From: Pomphorhynchus laevis
Lineage: Eukaryota; Acanthocephala; Palaeacanthocephala; Echinorhynchida; Pomphorhynchidae
Direction: 5' to 3'
Length of the DNA stretch: 64,000 bases
Assembly: GCA_012934845.2 (NCBI GenBank)
Contig: WNNJ02003378.1
Coordinates: 62,001 to 126,000 of the forward strand
Of this stretch, positions 31,291 through 42,379 are shown piece after piece. The number at the start of each line of letters is the position of its first letter. Within the stretch, counting starts at the first letter, position 1. A model generated the notes under the pieces. The model had not been told where the DNA came from, made no database searches, and worked only from the letters and a program-made list of their open reading frames with translations. The translations under genes were made by a program, and so were the position numbers.

Positions 31291-31754
31291 ATTCATTCAT
31301 TTTAAAGAGAAGGCTAGGAGCATTGGTGTACAAAATCATACAACCAGAATTGACATAGGCGGATCGCTCAGCACTACTCACATCGTCACGAATTTCGCCA
31401 CCATTATTGGAACCACTGAGAGTAAACCGCAAGGAGGAACTGTATTCAACAATATTACTTAAGCAACCAAGATATTTAAATCTTTGAATATTATATGATA
31501 TAGAAGCGATGAAAGGATTCTGAAAACATTCACTAAAGTGGGATCCAATACAACCGAGTCCTTCGCCGCACAGCGTGAAAATTTCCGTTCTTGAAGTTCG
31601 TCTCTTCTGCATCTAAGCGCGCTTTTAAAACTTGTTTAATTTCGTGTAGACGTTTCCTTTCATTCACATCAAGATCTTTCAATAACATGGTAGGAGAACC
31701 TTTGAGGCGAATAGTGTTCAGAAAAATGTGCTGGACAGCAATGAGGCGTTCTAA

Positions 31755-33075
31755 GAGCTTAGAAAGAGTAGGGAGTAGTGAAATGGGGCGATAGCCAGAA
31801 GGGAGGGGTCGAGCGATTGTCTCTTAAGGAGGGGACGAACGATTGCAGATTTCCAGTGTGAAGGGAAGATACGACCGAGGATGGACGAGTTAAACAAGGT
31901 TGTGAGAAATGGGGATATCGATGAGCCATATAGATTTTAATATGTGAGTAGGCAGGGGATCAGCAGGTGAGGTTTTGTTGGGCAAGGACATGAGGACAGA
32001 TGATACTTCTGTAGGTGAGACAGGGAGAAGATGAAAGAGTTCCGGAAGGATGATGCTAGACTGGGCAGAGTGGGATAGGATGGAGACCGGGGTGTGAAAG
32101 AGCAAAGTGGATACTTTAGTCTGCAGAAATGACGAATAATCATTGGCATTGATGTTGCACGGCGAAGAGGAGCGAGCAAGGATTGAGTTAAAATTATGCC
32201 AGAGAGTCTTAGAGTTGAATGAAGTGATGATTTTATGATGCCATAAGGAGTTGCATTTGGTACGTAGTAGGTTGAGATGAGACCGGCGAAGAGCAAGATA
32301 GGAATCACGGAAAGACGGAGTGATCGAGCAGAAATCACGTCTGAGAGAGCGGTGATAGACTCGAAAAGCATGGCGGAGTCGACGCTTTGAGAGTAGGCAT
32401 TGGATGTCAAACCATGGGGCACGGTGCAAGCGACGGTATGGGTGATACTTTAAGGGCAAGATAATATTGAGAGTGGATGTGAGTTCAGAGTCAAAAAGAA
32501 AGGCGAGATCGTGAGGAGATGAATATGTTATTGTGGGTAATGATAGAGACGATTTGAGTAAGGCAGAGCGGAGAAGGGAGAGGTCAAGATTTCTCCAAGG
32601 GCGACGTAGGATTGTAGGTGTGTGAGGAGGGGTGTGGTTGCGAGTGAGATCAAGGGTGATAAGAAAGTGATCGGATAAACCAGGATCAGAGATGGACAGT
32701 GAGGTGTAGGCAGCAAAATGATCGGGGACAGCGATGATGTCGAGTACCCCACCAAGTATATGTGTGGGGGCAGTGGAGATTAGTTTGTAATTGTAGTTTG
32801 ATAGAATGTTGATGAACCGGATGGAATCCGTGGAAGAGGGGCGGTCTAGGCGGATATTGAAGTCGCCTAGAACGAGTGAAGGGATTGAGGACAAAGAACA
32901 ATGAGAAAGGAGGTCAGCGAGTTCGGTAAAAAATAAGGTTGAAGGAGCTGATGAACCAGGACGGTATACAATGGCGAGATCTAGAGTGATCGGGTTAGAA
33001 TAACGACAAGTGAGCAATTCAAAAGAGCAAGGACTGAAAGGGGGATTGATTTTGCGAAGAGACGCGGGATGACGC
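31755..33075 (-). mobile_element. CR1/L2-like LINE, family T, copy T5 (internal fragment)
   Basis: A long minus-strand frame (33017-31890, 375 codons) is the best preserved endonuclease of family T: LTCRYSNPITLDLAIVYRPG, LVLGDFNIRLDRPS, a THILGGVLDIIAVPDHF stretch, GLSDHFLITLDLTRN, then the linker to NKTSPADPLPTHILKSIW at the entrance to the RT. Beyond 31890 the RT start continues in another frame to PTLSKLLERL near 31755, where it is joined to a different LINE. The 5' end falls inside the endonuclease (about 33075). Both ends are truncated, so this is a fragment. Confidence 0.87.
31890..33017 (-). pseudogene. APE-type endonuclease ORF of LINE T5, 375 codons open
   Basis: The frame covers most of an apurinic/apyrimidinic-type endonuclease: GDFNIRLD supplies catalytic Asp/Asn, and SDHFLITLD supplies the terminal Asp-His pair. 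About 200 residues follow that link endonuclease to RT (ILRRPWRNLDLSLLRSALLK, APWFDIQCLLSKRRLRHAFR). Only the first third of the domain (catalytic Glu region) is missing at the N-terminus. Such enzymes nick the target site for LINE integration. As a fragment without RT it is non-functional. Confidence 0.82.
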
Positions 33076-33234
33076 TCAAATGAGACGATTAGTTTTGAGA
33101 AATTGTGTATCTTTCGGTTGTATAGAACAAGCGTTATGTATACATTCTGAGATAAACCTCACTTTTTAGTTCTATTTAGACTGACAAGTTCAGTAGCTTG
33201 CTTTTAAAGAGCGAGAGATCAAATAATAACCTCA
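33076..33234. other. Short junction stretch
   Basis: About 160 bp between the LINE T5 5' breakpoint and the Ty3/gypsy fossil; nothing recognised. Confidence 0.4.
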
Positions 33235-35625
33235 GAAAATTTGATCAATACTTGTCTATCTCGATAATATAACTGTTGACGATTTATCTAAGGAAGATCA
33301 CGACAATAATTTTGCTTACTTTAGTAAGGTTGCTAGTTTAACTTACAATCCAGAGAAATGCGAATTCTGTAAGACTGTAATTAAAATCCTCGGTTATCTC
33401 ATTTCTTAAGGTGAACTTAAACATGATCCTGCTAGTTTATCAGCTTTATTTATTCTACTAATACAAAATCATAAAACGATGAAAACACATACGTATTGAA
33501 AAATTAAAACGATGTAACGTCATACAACGAGGCTATTGAACTGTTCTATGCCGCATTTATCAAAGCAAAAACTGATCTGTTCTTGCGACACTAATGTCGG
33601 AATATTAGTCAATCCATCGAACAGACAATTGACCAGTACATTCGACACTTAGAATCTTTGGGTCGGGAATGTCAATTCAATGCCGTCTCTGCGTTGAAAC
33701 ATCGTGATTTATTTCTAGGCGACAAGTTTATTTCTGAAATACACTCTGCTACAATGCGACAGAGACTATTTATAATAGCTCTTACTGACAAAACTGCAGG
33801 TTTATGAGCTAGTGCGGACACTCGAGAATGTACAAATTTAATCGAATTATTACAACAAGCTTATAAAACAGCATCAGAACGAATCGATCGCCATTAATGA
33901 GCTTCGCCACGAAGATAATGAATATGTGCACGATATCAAGTGCAATGCAGTGATTAAACAAAAGTGCTACTTTTACGGAGATACTTTAACTATGCGTGAT
34001 CAATGCCCGGTTGGAAGGTCGACATGCTAATCACGCGGTAAGATTGACAATTTCACAATAAATTGATCATTTTACAAAAGAAAAACATTTCCTGGTGTAC
34101 ATTAAGTTTTGGGGTGTACCTTATCTTACTCGATATGACATATAAAATTCAAGTAACTCAAACGATCGCTAACGGTTACTCATTAAGAGCCTTTGTCGAC
34201 ACTGGCAGTGCTTTGAATTTGATTGGTTCTGAAGCTATAGAGAAGTGTAAACTTATTTCTTGTTTAACAAGCATGAGTTTCGATTACAAATATGTCATTT
34301 TTAACGAAGGTGAAATGAGTTGTGGTTATATCTATCATCGCAGACTCAGAGCATTTTGATAATGTCAAATTTTACGTTTTGCCGTCGTTATGCTGTGACA
34401 TGATTATTGGTCTTATTTTTGTGCTTACATTCATCATTACTGATGAAATTCAACGGCGAGAGATTATGTTTAACGATTGGAGCATCATAAGTTGTAAATG
34501 CTAATCATGTACAACTCTTCAAATCTCTCGACAAGGGTATTCACCCAATTGCCACAAAATCCCGCAGACGTAATCAAGTTGAAGATAAATTCATCGAAAG
34601 TCAAATAAATCAACTTCTGATGGACGATGTAATCAAGCCAAGTCGTTTATAGTGGCGTGCTCAAATAGTGATAGTCAATTATACGAACAAAAAATTATTA
34701 ACATGGACTACTCCCAAACAATTAATAAATTCACTCAGTTAGACGCTTTTCTAATTCCAAGAATTGACGACTTAATCGATAAGTTAACTCCATACTCACT
34801 TTATAGTACAATCGACTTGAAATCTGCTTACCATAAGATTGCAATACGAGACGACGAACGATACTATATATAATTTGAGGTCAATGCCTGTTTGCATAAA
34901 TTCGAACGTATACCATTCGGCCTTGCGAATGCGATCGCAGTGCTCCAGCTAGTAATATCTGATATCATCAAAAATAAGAAACTCACTGATACTTACGTTC
35001 ATCTCGACGATGTGATGATTAGTGGAAGAGATCAAAATCATCATGTTCACAATTAGATGGAGGAACCATCTAATTTAACAACATTTTAACGAATTATCGG
35101 TCTCCTCGCTTATTACAGTTGTTGGATACGAAACTTTTCGTATTTCATTCGTCCGCTCGTTGACTTAGAAACGTTTCTTTCGAATTTGTTGGCGAAATCG
35201 GCTTTTGACAACTTAAGCAACGAAGTCATGGACAAGTCATGCGACTAAACGGTTTACTTTAGAAAACCATCACATTGCGTCTACATGGTCTCAATAGAAA
35301 AATTAGTGAATGACTAAGTGTGCTACCTGAGTGCCTTAACGCAATCCTATCATTAATATGTATATCGGCAAATGACACCTCACAATAGTTTATTTTCATC
35401 TAATCGTCGATCAGTGATTGGAATCGGTTTGCCAAATGGTTGACTGAACCAGGTCTTATTATATTAAAAAGAGTCATCAAAAGTAGCAAATACGACTACC
35501 CGGTCAAGGAAGTGAATTCCTATATTCGAATCTGAACTATACATGTGTTAAGTTTAAAAATGATAAAAGCTTCATTTCTTCACGATATTTGTCTCCACAT
35601 CCTAAATAGTCAGCATTCGATCATA
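33235..35625 (+). mobile_element. Ty3/gypsy LTR-retrotransposon fossil, heavily broken and rearranged
   Basis: Recognisable parts, in sequence order: a short piece of RT end (about 33235-33450), a gag piece (33530-33900), a zinc-knuckle remnant and aspartic protease region (33950-34420, with a DTGSALNLIG-like site), RT (34690-35230) and the final part of pol (35430-35620). RT end before gag means at least two copies or a rearrangement. RNase H and the integrase core are missing. It is the same family as the element at 56.6-60.4 kb. No LTRs were identified. It is highly degraded, with well over ten breaks, and old. Confidence 0.8.
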
Positions 35626-35838
35626 CTAGTCAAAATATAGAATCAATAATAAGCAATAACGACAATTATACGTCGTAGACGATTGAAATAAAGGGTCAGC
35701 ATTCTTACTTCAGCCAACAACCCTCGTCAATTGCTGATTTAAGCTCGAGCGGTAAATCCAATGATTGTTATGATTACCCTGGTGTCGTCTTGAAGCTGAC
35801 CCTATCGATATCTGTAACCTATCGATGCTGACCTACCG

Positions 35839-37017
35839 ATGTCTAGCTCAAATAAGATGGAGTATGATTCTGATTTTTCCTTCACCCAGCTGGAAGTTGG
35901 ATGTGACACTGATGATTATGATGTTTGGACAGTACTGAAGGTTAAATCGTCCAGTATGTCCAAGTATCGGAGTGGCAAATTCATCTGTGGCTTCTGCTGT
36001 GCCTTGACCTACCTTAAAGCATCTCACCCAGTGGTATATCCAGGATTATCGGAGTATGTTGTACCTGGTAATGATGTTGCAACCATGACAATTTCCCCGG
36101 ACGACGATCCTAGATCTGATAAATGTGACCATGATAGACTTGTATTACATGTAGCAAGAAGAGATAATGCTCATATTTCAATGAATCCGTGGACTCCATG
36201 CGAGTGCAACATTTCTAGTTACCCGGTATCCGATCGGTCGATCTTGAATAAGACATCCCATACTCACGCAAGAATTTTCTCGCCACATACTCCCAACCGC
36301 TTTGTTAGACAAAACGGTAACCCTGAGCTTGAATTGGAATCTAGCACTATTGCAATTGGACCTTGTGCTACTAGCAGGATCTATCCAAGTCCAACAACAC
36401 GATCTACACGCGTTGATGCAGCAACTTACCTAAACAAGTATACGACTTCTGTCTCCCCGTTGAGTAGAGTCTCTCCTGCGGCAAGTTATCCGGTGCAGAC
36501 ACCTGACCGGCCCGCACGTTCGAATAACATAAGTGGGACGAGATCTAACCTAAACAGATTAAGATGTGTAATTTTCGCTAATATCAACGAGTCCAAATCC
36601 GCCATTTCTCAAAACCGTGTGAATGACGACATTCTTTCAGTGAGAAATATCTTGTCTAGTATTTTTCTAGATGGAGAGGAACATTTAGCAGAATCCTTGA
36701 AGGTATTGGCTCTTCATAGAATAGGTAAAAAGTATGATAATGGTAGAAATAGACTGCTTCGATTGGTCTGTGCTTCAAATGATCAAGCTAATATCATCCT
36801 TAGTAGAGCTTATAGACTAATGGGTAATTCTGTGCGAATATATAAGGATCTATCGGTTGAGGAGCGCGAACAACTATCTCTCGCTAAAAAAGAACTAAAC
36901 GACAGGCGTCAACAAGGTGAAAATGATCTCTGTATCCGAAATTTTCAGGTGGTCCGACGACGTCCATTTGTACGTTGGGTGAAGTTAGTCCTAAATACTC
37001 ACGGTGTAGCGTCTTAG
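35839..37017 (+). CDS. LINE ORF1 protein (Cys motif, RRM-like core), intact 392 aa
   Basis: A complete ORF. Residues 22-53 hold the Cys motif: C22, VWT at 29-31 and FICGFC with C50 and C53. It is shared with two T-family ORF1 starts and resembles half of a PHD-type finger. Residues 60-235 are Ser/Pro/Thr-rich and probably disordered. Residues 241-336 fit an RRM-like nucleic-acid binding fold (LRCVIFANI at the start, RLLRLVCASNDQANIILSRA as the second core strand-helix). The tail, 337-380, is basic and conserved: EEREQLSLAKKELNDRRQQG, then IRNFQVVRRRPFVRW. ORF1 proteins bind element RNA in a ribonucleoprotein. The overlap of 43 bp with the ORF2 start suggests coupled or reinitiated translation. 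Confidence 0.83.
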   Translation: MSSSNKMEYDSDFSFTQLEVGCDTDDYDVWTVLKVKSSSMSKYRSGKFICGFCCALTYLKASHPVVYPGLSEYVVPGNDVATMTISPDDDPRSDKCDHDRLVLHVARRDNAHISMNPWTPCECNISSYPVSDRSILNKTSHTHARIFSPHTPNRFVRQNGNPELELESSTIAIGPCATSRIYPSPTTRSTRVDAATYLNKYTTSVSPLSRVSPAASYPVQTPDRPARSNNISGTRSNLNRLRCVIFANINESKSAISQNRVNDDILSVRNILSSIFLDGEEHLAESLKVLALHRIGKKYDNGRNRLLRLVCASNDQANIILSRAYRLMGNSVRIYKDLSVEEREQLSLAKKELNDRRQQGENDLCIRNFQVVRRRPFVRWVKLVLNTHGVAS

Positions 37018-39589
37018 GTGACTTAATTGGTATCCTGCATGAGATTTCAAAGAATAGTAGTAGACATCCCCTGAAAATTGCATTTTCTAACGTTCGCAGC
37101 TTAGTTTCGAAGTTTGATGAGCTTAGTTGTTATTTGTCAAACAGCAATATGTCGATTTTTGCAATTACTGAAACTTGGCTACACAGTGGGATTAGTGATG
37201 CTTGTGTTGCCATCCCTGAACATACCGACATGATAAATGTAGAGGTGGTGGAGTTGCCTTTTACGTCGCTAACAGAATTATCGTAAGGAACTCCATGTCA
37301 TATTGCGTCGGACGAATGAAGTTACTTTCTTTAATGATAGAATCAGGTGACATCACCATGACCATTTGTGTATGCTATCGTGCTACATGCTCATCTTGCT
37401 TAACAGCAAGTTTAATTGAGTATCTTACTGATCTCACAAAGTCGTCAAATTTTATCCTTCTTGGAGACTTCAATATTCCTAATATAACAGGGAATACCCC
37501 ATTCGAATGTCATCAAGGTGGATGCCATTTGGATACCGAATTATGGAACTTTCTCGTTGATGATCTATCTCTTATACAACACGTAACTCAGGCAACCAGG
37601 TTTATGGGACATAGTTCTTCCTTGCTAGATTTAGTTTTTAGTAAATCTCTACTAGATGTCCATGAAATTCAATATGATCCTCCCATAGGTCTTAGTGACC
37701 ATCTTGTCATTAAGTTTACTTCTAGTGCTCTTGTCAATGTATCCCCTGCCGAAACTAAACATCTGAAACGTAACTGGTACAAAGTATTGATTTATTACGT
37801 ACGCTCGCAATTAGAACGGGTCTTCACAATAGTGCCATTACCCATGTCAGTGATTGGGATACGTTATCAGCTTCCCTCAAATATATCACAGACTGCGTCG
37901 CTCCATTGAAACCCTTACAAATCCTTGCTAAACGCAAGCCTGCTTGGTTTGACGATAAGTTAGTGTGACTTTTAAGAAAACGCCATAAACTCTTTTAATC
38001 ATCTTTGAATAATCAGGCACTTCGGTTAGAATATCTACAGTATCGTCGTCGCTTCAACTAAATGAAATTGTTGAACAGGCAAAAGCACGAATCGAAAATC
38101 CTGGAATTATATAAAGTTTCTTCCAAGCCGTTCTGGATCTATGTAAATAAAAGTAGAAAAGTTATTTCATCAATTTCCCTTTCGACCCATGACGGTAAGA
38201 TTACGAGAGATTCTGATAAAGTTGTGAGTATGTTGGCAGAGGCCTTTGATCTTATTTGTCCCACTCCAATTACAGATTTTCGTCCAGCGCAAATTCCTGA
38301 GACATTCGTCTCCCATATGCCATTAATTTCTCCAGCAGAGGTATCACGGGAATTGCGTAAATTATCTTGTTACACGTCGGCTGGGCCGGACGACATTCAT
38401 CCTTTTATTCTTCAAAAACTCCATGACCTGCTAGCATTCCCATTATCAGAGATGTTTAACATGTCTCTATGTACATCATACATCCCTGATCAGTGGAAGC
38501 GATCTCACATTACTCCTATATACAAAAAAGGGAACAGATAAGACCCGTCCAATTATCTTCCTGTAATTCTGACAAGCGTTGTATGTAAATGTCTTGAAAG
38601 GTTCGTGTATAGATACATAACTTCTCATATGGATAGATTTAAACTTCTGCACCATTATCAACATAGATTTCGCACTGGTCGATCATGCCTCAGTAATTTA
38701 ATTATGGCTCGTGAAAATTGGGCAGATGTAGTAGCGGAAGGGTGTGGGGTCGATATAATTTTTATCGATTTTAGCCGGGCGTTTGACCAAGTACCACATG
38801 ATCATCTGCTAGTAGTTTTGGCTAAATACGGTATCGATCCCCATGTAGTTCGTTGGATTAGTTCGTTCTTGAGTCATATCAAGTAAGGCTATGCAGTAGT
38901 GTTTCTTCACAACGTCATGTTTGTGCCGGAGTGCCTCAAGGTACGGTTCTCGGCCCTTTACTGTTCAACATTTTCCTTCAGGATCTGTTATTAAGACTGA
39001 GATGCAAAATCCTAGCGTTTGCGGATGACCTCAAGTTATGGCAGTGCATTCAATCGTATCATGACTCTTTTCTGCTCCAAGAAGATTTAGATAATATCGT
39101 TAGGTGGAGTAATGAAACAGGACTGATGTTAAATATATCAAAGTGCTGCCACATGCACTTAGGACATAAGAAATTTTTTTCAGATATAAATTAGGTGCCG
39201 AGATAATTACGCAGGTACAATGCACAAGAGATTTGGGAATACTTGTGCACGAGTCATTGAAGAGTCGTCCAAACACGGACAGAATCATCCAAACGACCAG
39301 GAAACTTAGCTATGTGGTCCGGAGGTGTTTTTGTAATCCATCGGCTTCCTGTCTTAAAATAATATACAATTCACTTATTCGTCCTATTATTGAATATTAT
39401 ATACCTGCAGTATTTCCATGTACACGTGGTGAGATAAATGAGCTTAGAAATGTCCTCCGTAGTTTGACGAGATCGTGCCATTCCCTCAGGAAATTGTCTT
39501 ATAAGGACCGCTTGTGCAATATAGGAGTTCCTTCAGTCCGTACTAGTATAGTATGTCTTGATATTTTATGTTTTAGGGATATGTTATAA
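36975..39589 (+). pseudogene. LINE ORF2 (APE endonuclease + RT), lightly broken
   Basis: Endonuclease: LKIAFSNVRSLVSKFDELSC, FAITETWLHSGI (catalytic E), ILLGDFNIPNI near 37460, SLLDLVFS and LSDHLVIKF near 37700. RT: SAGPDDIHPFIL near 38380, WKRSHITPIYKKG, FRTGRSCLSNLIMA, VDIIFIDFSRAFDQVPHDHL, PQGTVLGPLLFNIFLQD, FADDLKLWQ, then GILVHESLKSRPN. Open blocks are 36975-37286, 37295-37909, 38062-38541, 38605-38886, 38931-39194 and 39233-39589; the breaks between them are single frameshifts or stops. All catalytic motifs are intact, unlike the other LINEs here. Confidence 0.85.
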
Positions 39590-39600
39590 TAATATTCAGA

Positions 39601-39741
39601 GCAGCCGGAACAACGACCACATATAAAACGTTAAAAGCCGTCATACCTCTATGATTATATGGTGGGAAGAATGTCGTAATACACTCACATGACAATGCCA
39701 TGTTTTATTACCTAACCTGTTTCTTTTGGATATTCACTTGT
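39601..39741. other. Junction stretch after the LINE
   Basis: About 140 bp with no recognised feature, between the truncated LINE end and an inverted Penelope-related tail. Confidence 0.4.
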
Positions 39742-39882
39742 ATAAATTAAATCAGCTAACTGAGTCTACGTATTGTTATATAATTATAAAATAAACAAAA
39801 CATAATAATGCTAAATCAAAATTTAATAATTAAATAATAAAATTAATAATTGTTTTTAGATTTTCTATAATTTAAATCAAGT

Positions 39883-39913
<31 letters not shown>

Positions 39914-39975
39914 ATTTAAAATAAACGTCATTTTTATGAATTGACTAATAAATAACAGACGTATAAATAACAAAA
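39742..39975 (-). mobile_element. Penelope-related 3' tail fragment, inverted
   Basis: The minus strand matches 31075-31290 almost base for base, from GTCTGTTATTTATTAGTC to the terminus GACTCAGTTAGCTGATTTAA. Only the last ~230 bp are present; the hairpin/pseudoknot block is absent. The near identity with the 31-kb copy suggests these two are closely related in time. Fossil fragment. Confidence 0.75.
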
Positions 39976-41278
39976 GCATCTGCAATTGTTTGGTTCACTA
40001 ATCATGGGGCACATAAGCACAAATTTATATTTAGAAGGTCATTAATGTTTAATGTATGTTGATGAAAACACTCATATGTGAATAATGTTCATACAAGTAT
40101 CGAGCATATGTATCGAGCTCATTGGTTTTAAGACTGACTTTAAGTATACATGTAAAAAGGTTTGGATCAATTGATGCATATAATTACTAGCGCGTACTGG
40201 TCATTGTAAATTTTAACTTGAAGCCCTGGTGGATTATGTTTATTGATGATGAAATTACTGCAACATTTGATTTTTGAGGTTTATTAACTATCCTTATAAT
40301 ATTCAGTAAAGCAGTTTAGTCTTTGAGAGAATTTGTATTCAACAAAATAAAGTAGATTATGCGCTGGTTATTTGATTGTACATCTGCTAACTCTGCGAAT
40401 AATTCTAGATTGTTTTTATGGTTAAATATTACATAATTACTTTATTTTACTAGTAAGAAATTTCGAAATTATACATCAATCCTTAATTAGAAGGCACAGC
40501 TTTTATCCTTTCCAATCAAACGATTTTACCTTATTTAAGTAATAGCCGTCGTTATTTAATTCTTAACTACAAGTTTAAACCATTTTAAGACTTGAATATC
40601 GATGCATGATTTCTCGCAATTATCTCTACTGTATGCAACCATTTTTCTAAATAATTTTATTTGAAAATTTCTAAACTCGAACAAAATTACTGATTATTTC
40701 CTAATTGTTTTTCAAGAATTAGTTAATTCTATACATGTGCCAACGTCATAAAATATTAAAAATCTAGATACTGATTCGGGGTAAGCCGTAATAAAATAAT
40801 CAACATTCTATTTTTTAATCTAGTTTCATATCTTTGATGCAAATTGTTAGATAAGAAGCACTTTAACTAAAATATATTCTTGGGGGTATAATTGCTCTTT
40901 AAGTTTCAATAAATTTCAGAAGTAGTAAAGTTTCCGTCATAATTTTAAGCCAATATGTTTTAAGTCAATTATCTTTTCTAAATTGCCACTTTGGATAAAT
41001 ATCGATTAGTAACGTATATTATGAAATTCCCTAACAACAATCAAATCTATCAATAAAAGCTCATCAAGCGATTTTTTAGCTAATTTTGTTTGACATCATT
41101 AGAATTTAAATTTTACGATAATGATTTTAAAGGTAGTTCGAATAGTAGTTTTATGGTCAACTTTGGTTAATCACAGACCGTCTTTTAAAATGAAACTGGT
41201 CTAGGCGTATCCGAATATATTTCTATTTTACTTTGCCTTCTATCACCTATTTTTCCGTATTCTTTGAATATTCTGAAA
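39976..41278. other. Gene-free AT-rich stretch
   Basis: I read about 1.3 kb on both strands and found no coding frame, RNA gene or repeat pair to support. Confidence 0.4.
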
Positions 41279-41762
41279 CAGGGGCGGTTAACAAGTCGAA
41301 CGCGGTCGACCGGTCGATCGCTGTGAGGTTAATTTTGGTCGATCGCTTACATTGCCTGTACTGAAGTTTCAGGCACAATGACTTTTGAAGCGATTGTAGT
41401 AAACAAAAAATTTAAAATATATATCGCATTTTAAGTTAATAAAAATCTGTTTGAAAAAGTTTAAGAAAATATATTATTTAGGCACCACATGTACGGAATA
41501 AGCTATCATAACCTGTGTCCAGAAATGTATTTTCTTTATGAGTCCATATCTCGAAATCTTAATAAATGGTTTAAAAATAGTTTTTAGCATATACTTTACT
41601 TATCTACATCTCTGTAATGTACCTTATACTGAAATACATAAACATAGTGTGCATTTTATACTCATTATCTTCCTTAGACTGCACCTATGACAGCAAGACG
41701 ATCGCGACACACTTTTAAGATAAAAAAGTATATCTTATATACAAAAAGGTTGATCACCCCTG
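41279..41762. mobile_element. Non-autonomous hAT-type DNA transposon, 484 bp
   Basis: The ends are CAGGGGCGGTTAAC on the left and, read inward from the right, CAGGGGTGATCAAC, a good match to the CAGGGGTG-type termini of hAT elements. The flanking 8-mers TTCTGAAA (41271-41278) and CTCTAAAA (41763-41770) agree at 6 of 8 positions and fit the nTnnnnAn pattern of hAT target duplications. Just inside each end are GATCGC-rich subterminal motifs (GGTCGACCGGTCGATCGC on the left, ACGATCGCGACA on the right), possible transposase-binding sites. It has no transposase. Age is moderate, judging by the diverged target duplication. Confidence 0.75.
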
Positions 41763-42375
41763 CTCTAAAACATCTGAAAGTATTCATATAGTTGTTTATA
41801 TCCTGCTGAAGAAAATGGTGCAGTATACCACGCATTTCTTCAACAAAAGATGACTCTAATACTGCTTGTATCAATACAACGTTTCTTGTACTACATATAT
41901 TCATTTTTTCAATCGTGAATCCTGTTATATCCATTAATCCTTATATTGATTACTTCGCAATTAACTTATTATAACATATGCAGATAATATCGCAGTTTGG
42001 TTTCTAAATCAGAAATGTGATTACCTTGTTTCTTAAATATGGTAATTCTTTAAGATCATATTCTTCATTTACCATTATTATTTAAGCTCGTTATTCACGC
42101 TAAATCGTAGGGGATAGTCTTTCATGACATGCTACCTACTAATAGAAACATTTAGGAAGCTAGAACCATACAATTTTTTTTAGATTCTTTTTACTGGCAC
42201 GGCTTTATTTTGTCACTAAATTGAACTTATTTAATCTAAGAATGTATAGACACTCCGAAAAATAATAATAGCTAAAACGGCTTAACTTATAACATAAAAT
42301 TGTCATTTAGCTAGGTCGTAGGTGTATTAGCACCGTTTCCAACTTAATATTATTTATTACATAAAGTACTGTGAA
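41763..42375. other. Gene-free stretch
   Basis: An 86-codon minus-strand frame (41674-41934) spans the end of the hAT element and has no recognisable motif. Nothing else is supported. Confidence 0.4.
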
Positions 42376-42379
42376 AAAA

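Larger units (their letters stand above)
29811..31755 (-). mobile_element. CR1-like LINE fragment (ORF1 tail + endonuclease), split by an insertion
   Basis: On the minus strand from about 31750: IRLKGSPTMLLKDLDVNERK, an RRM-like end and ORF1 tail, then NGNFHAVRRRTR. ORF2 starts at about 31400 with SGCMILYTNAPSLLFKMNELN. The endonuclease is then interrupted by a Penelope-related insertion (30592-31290) and resumes at about 30560 with ITQPLLVAITETW, CGGVILYVHNSVTFKL, VVGDLNML near 30040 and FTRFCGDHRSLLDICLTSKK, ending LGNLDHCVLCFD at 29811. The 3' half including the RT is missing. The two halves are colinear, which shows the order of events: LINE first, insertion later. Confidence 0.8.
35640..39600 (+). 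mobile_element. CR1-like LINE, best preserved copy
   Basis: A 5' UTR of about 200 bp contains repeated ACCTATCGATG-like elements (35790-35838). An intact ORF1 (35839-37017) is followed by ORF2, which begins with an ATG at 36975 inside the end of ORF1 in another frame. ORF2 holds endonuclease, RT with FADD at 39018-39029, and thumb to 39589. The copy stops about 60 codons short of the normal C-terminus and lacks a 3' UTR, so it is 3'-truncated or has a terminal deletion. ORF2 is interrupted in a handful of places. The intact ORF1 suggests it is the most recent LINE insertion in the window. Confidence 0.88.
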
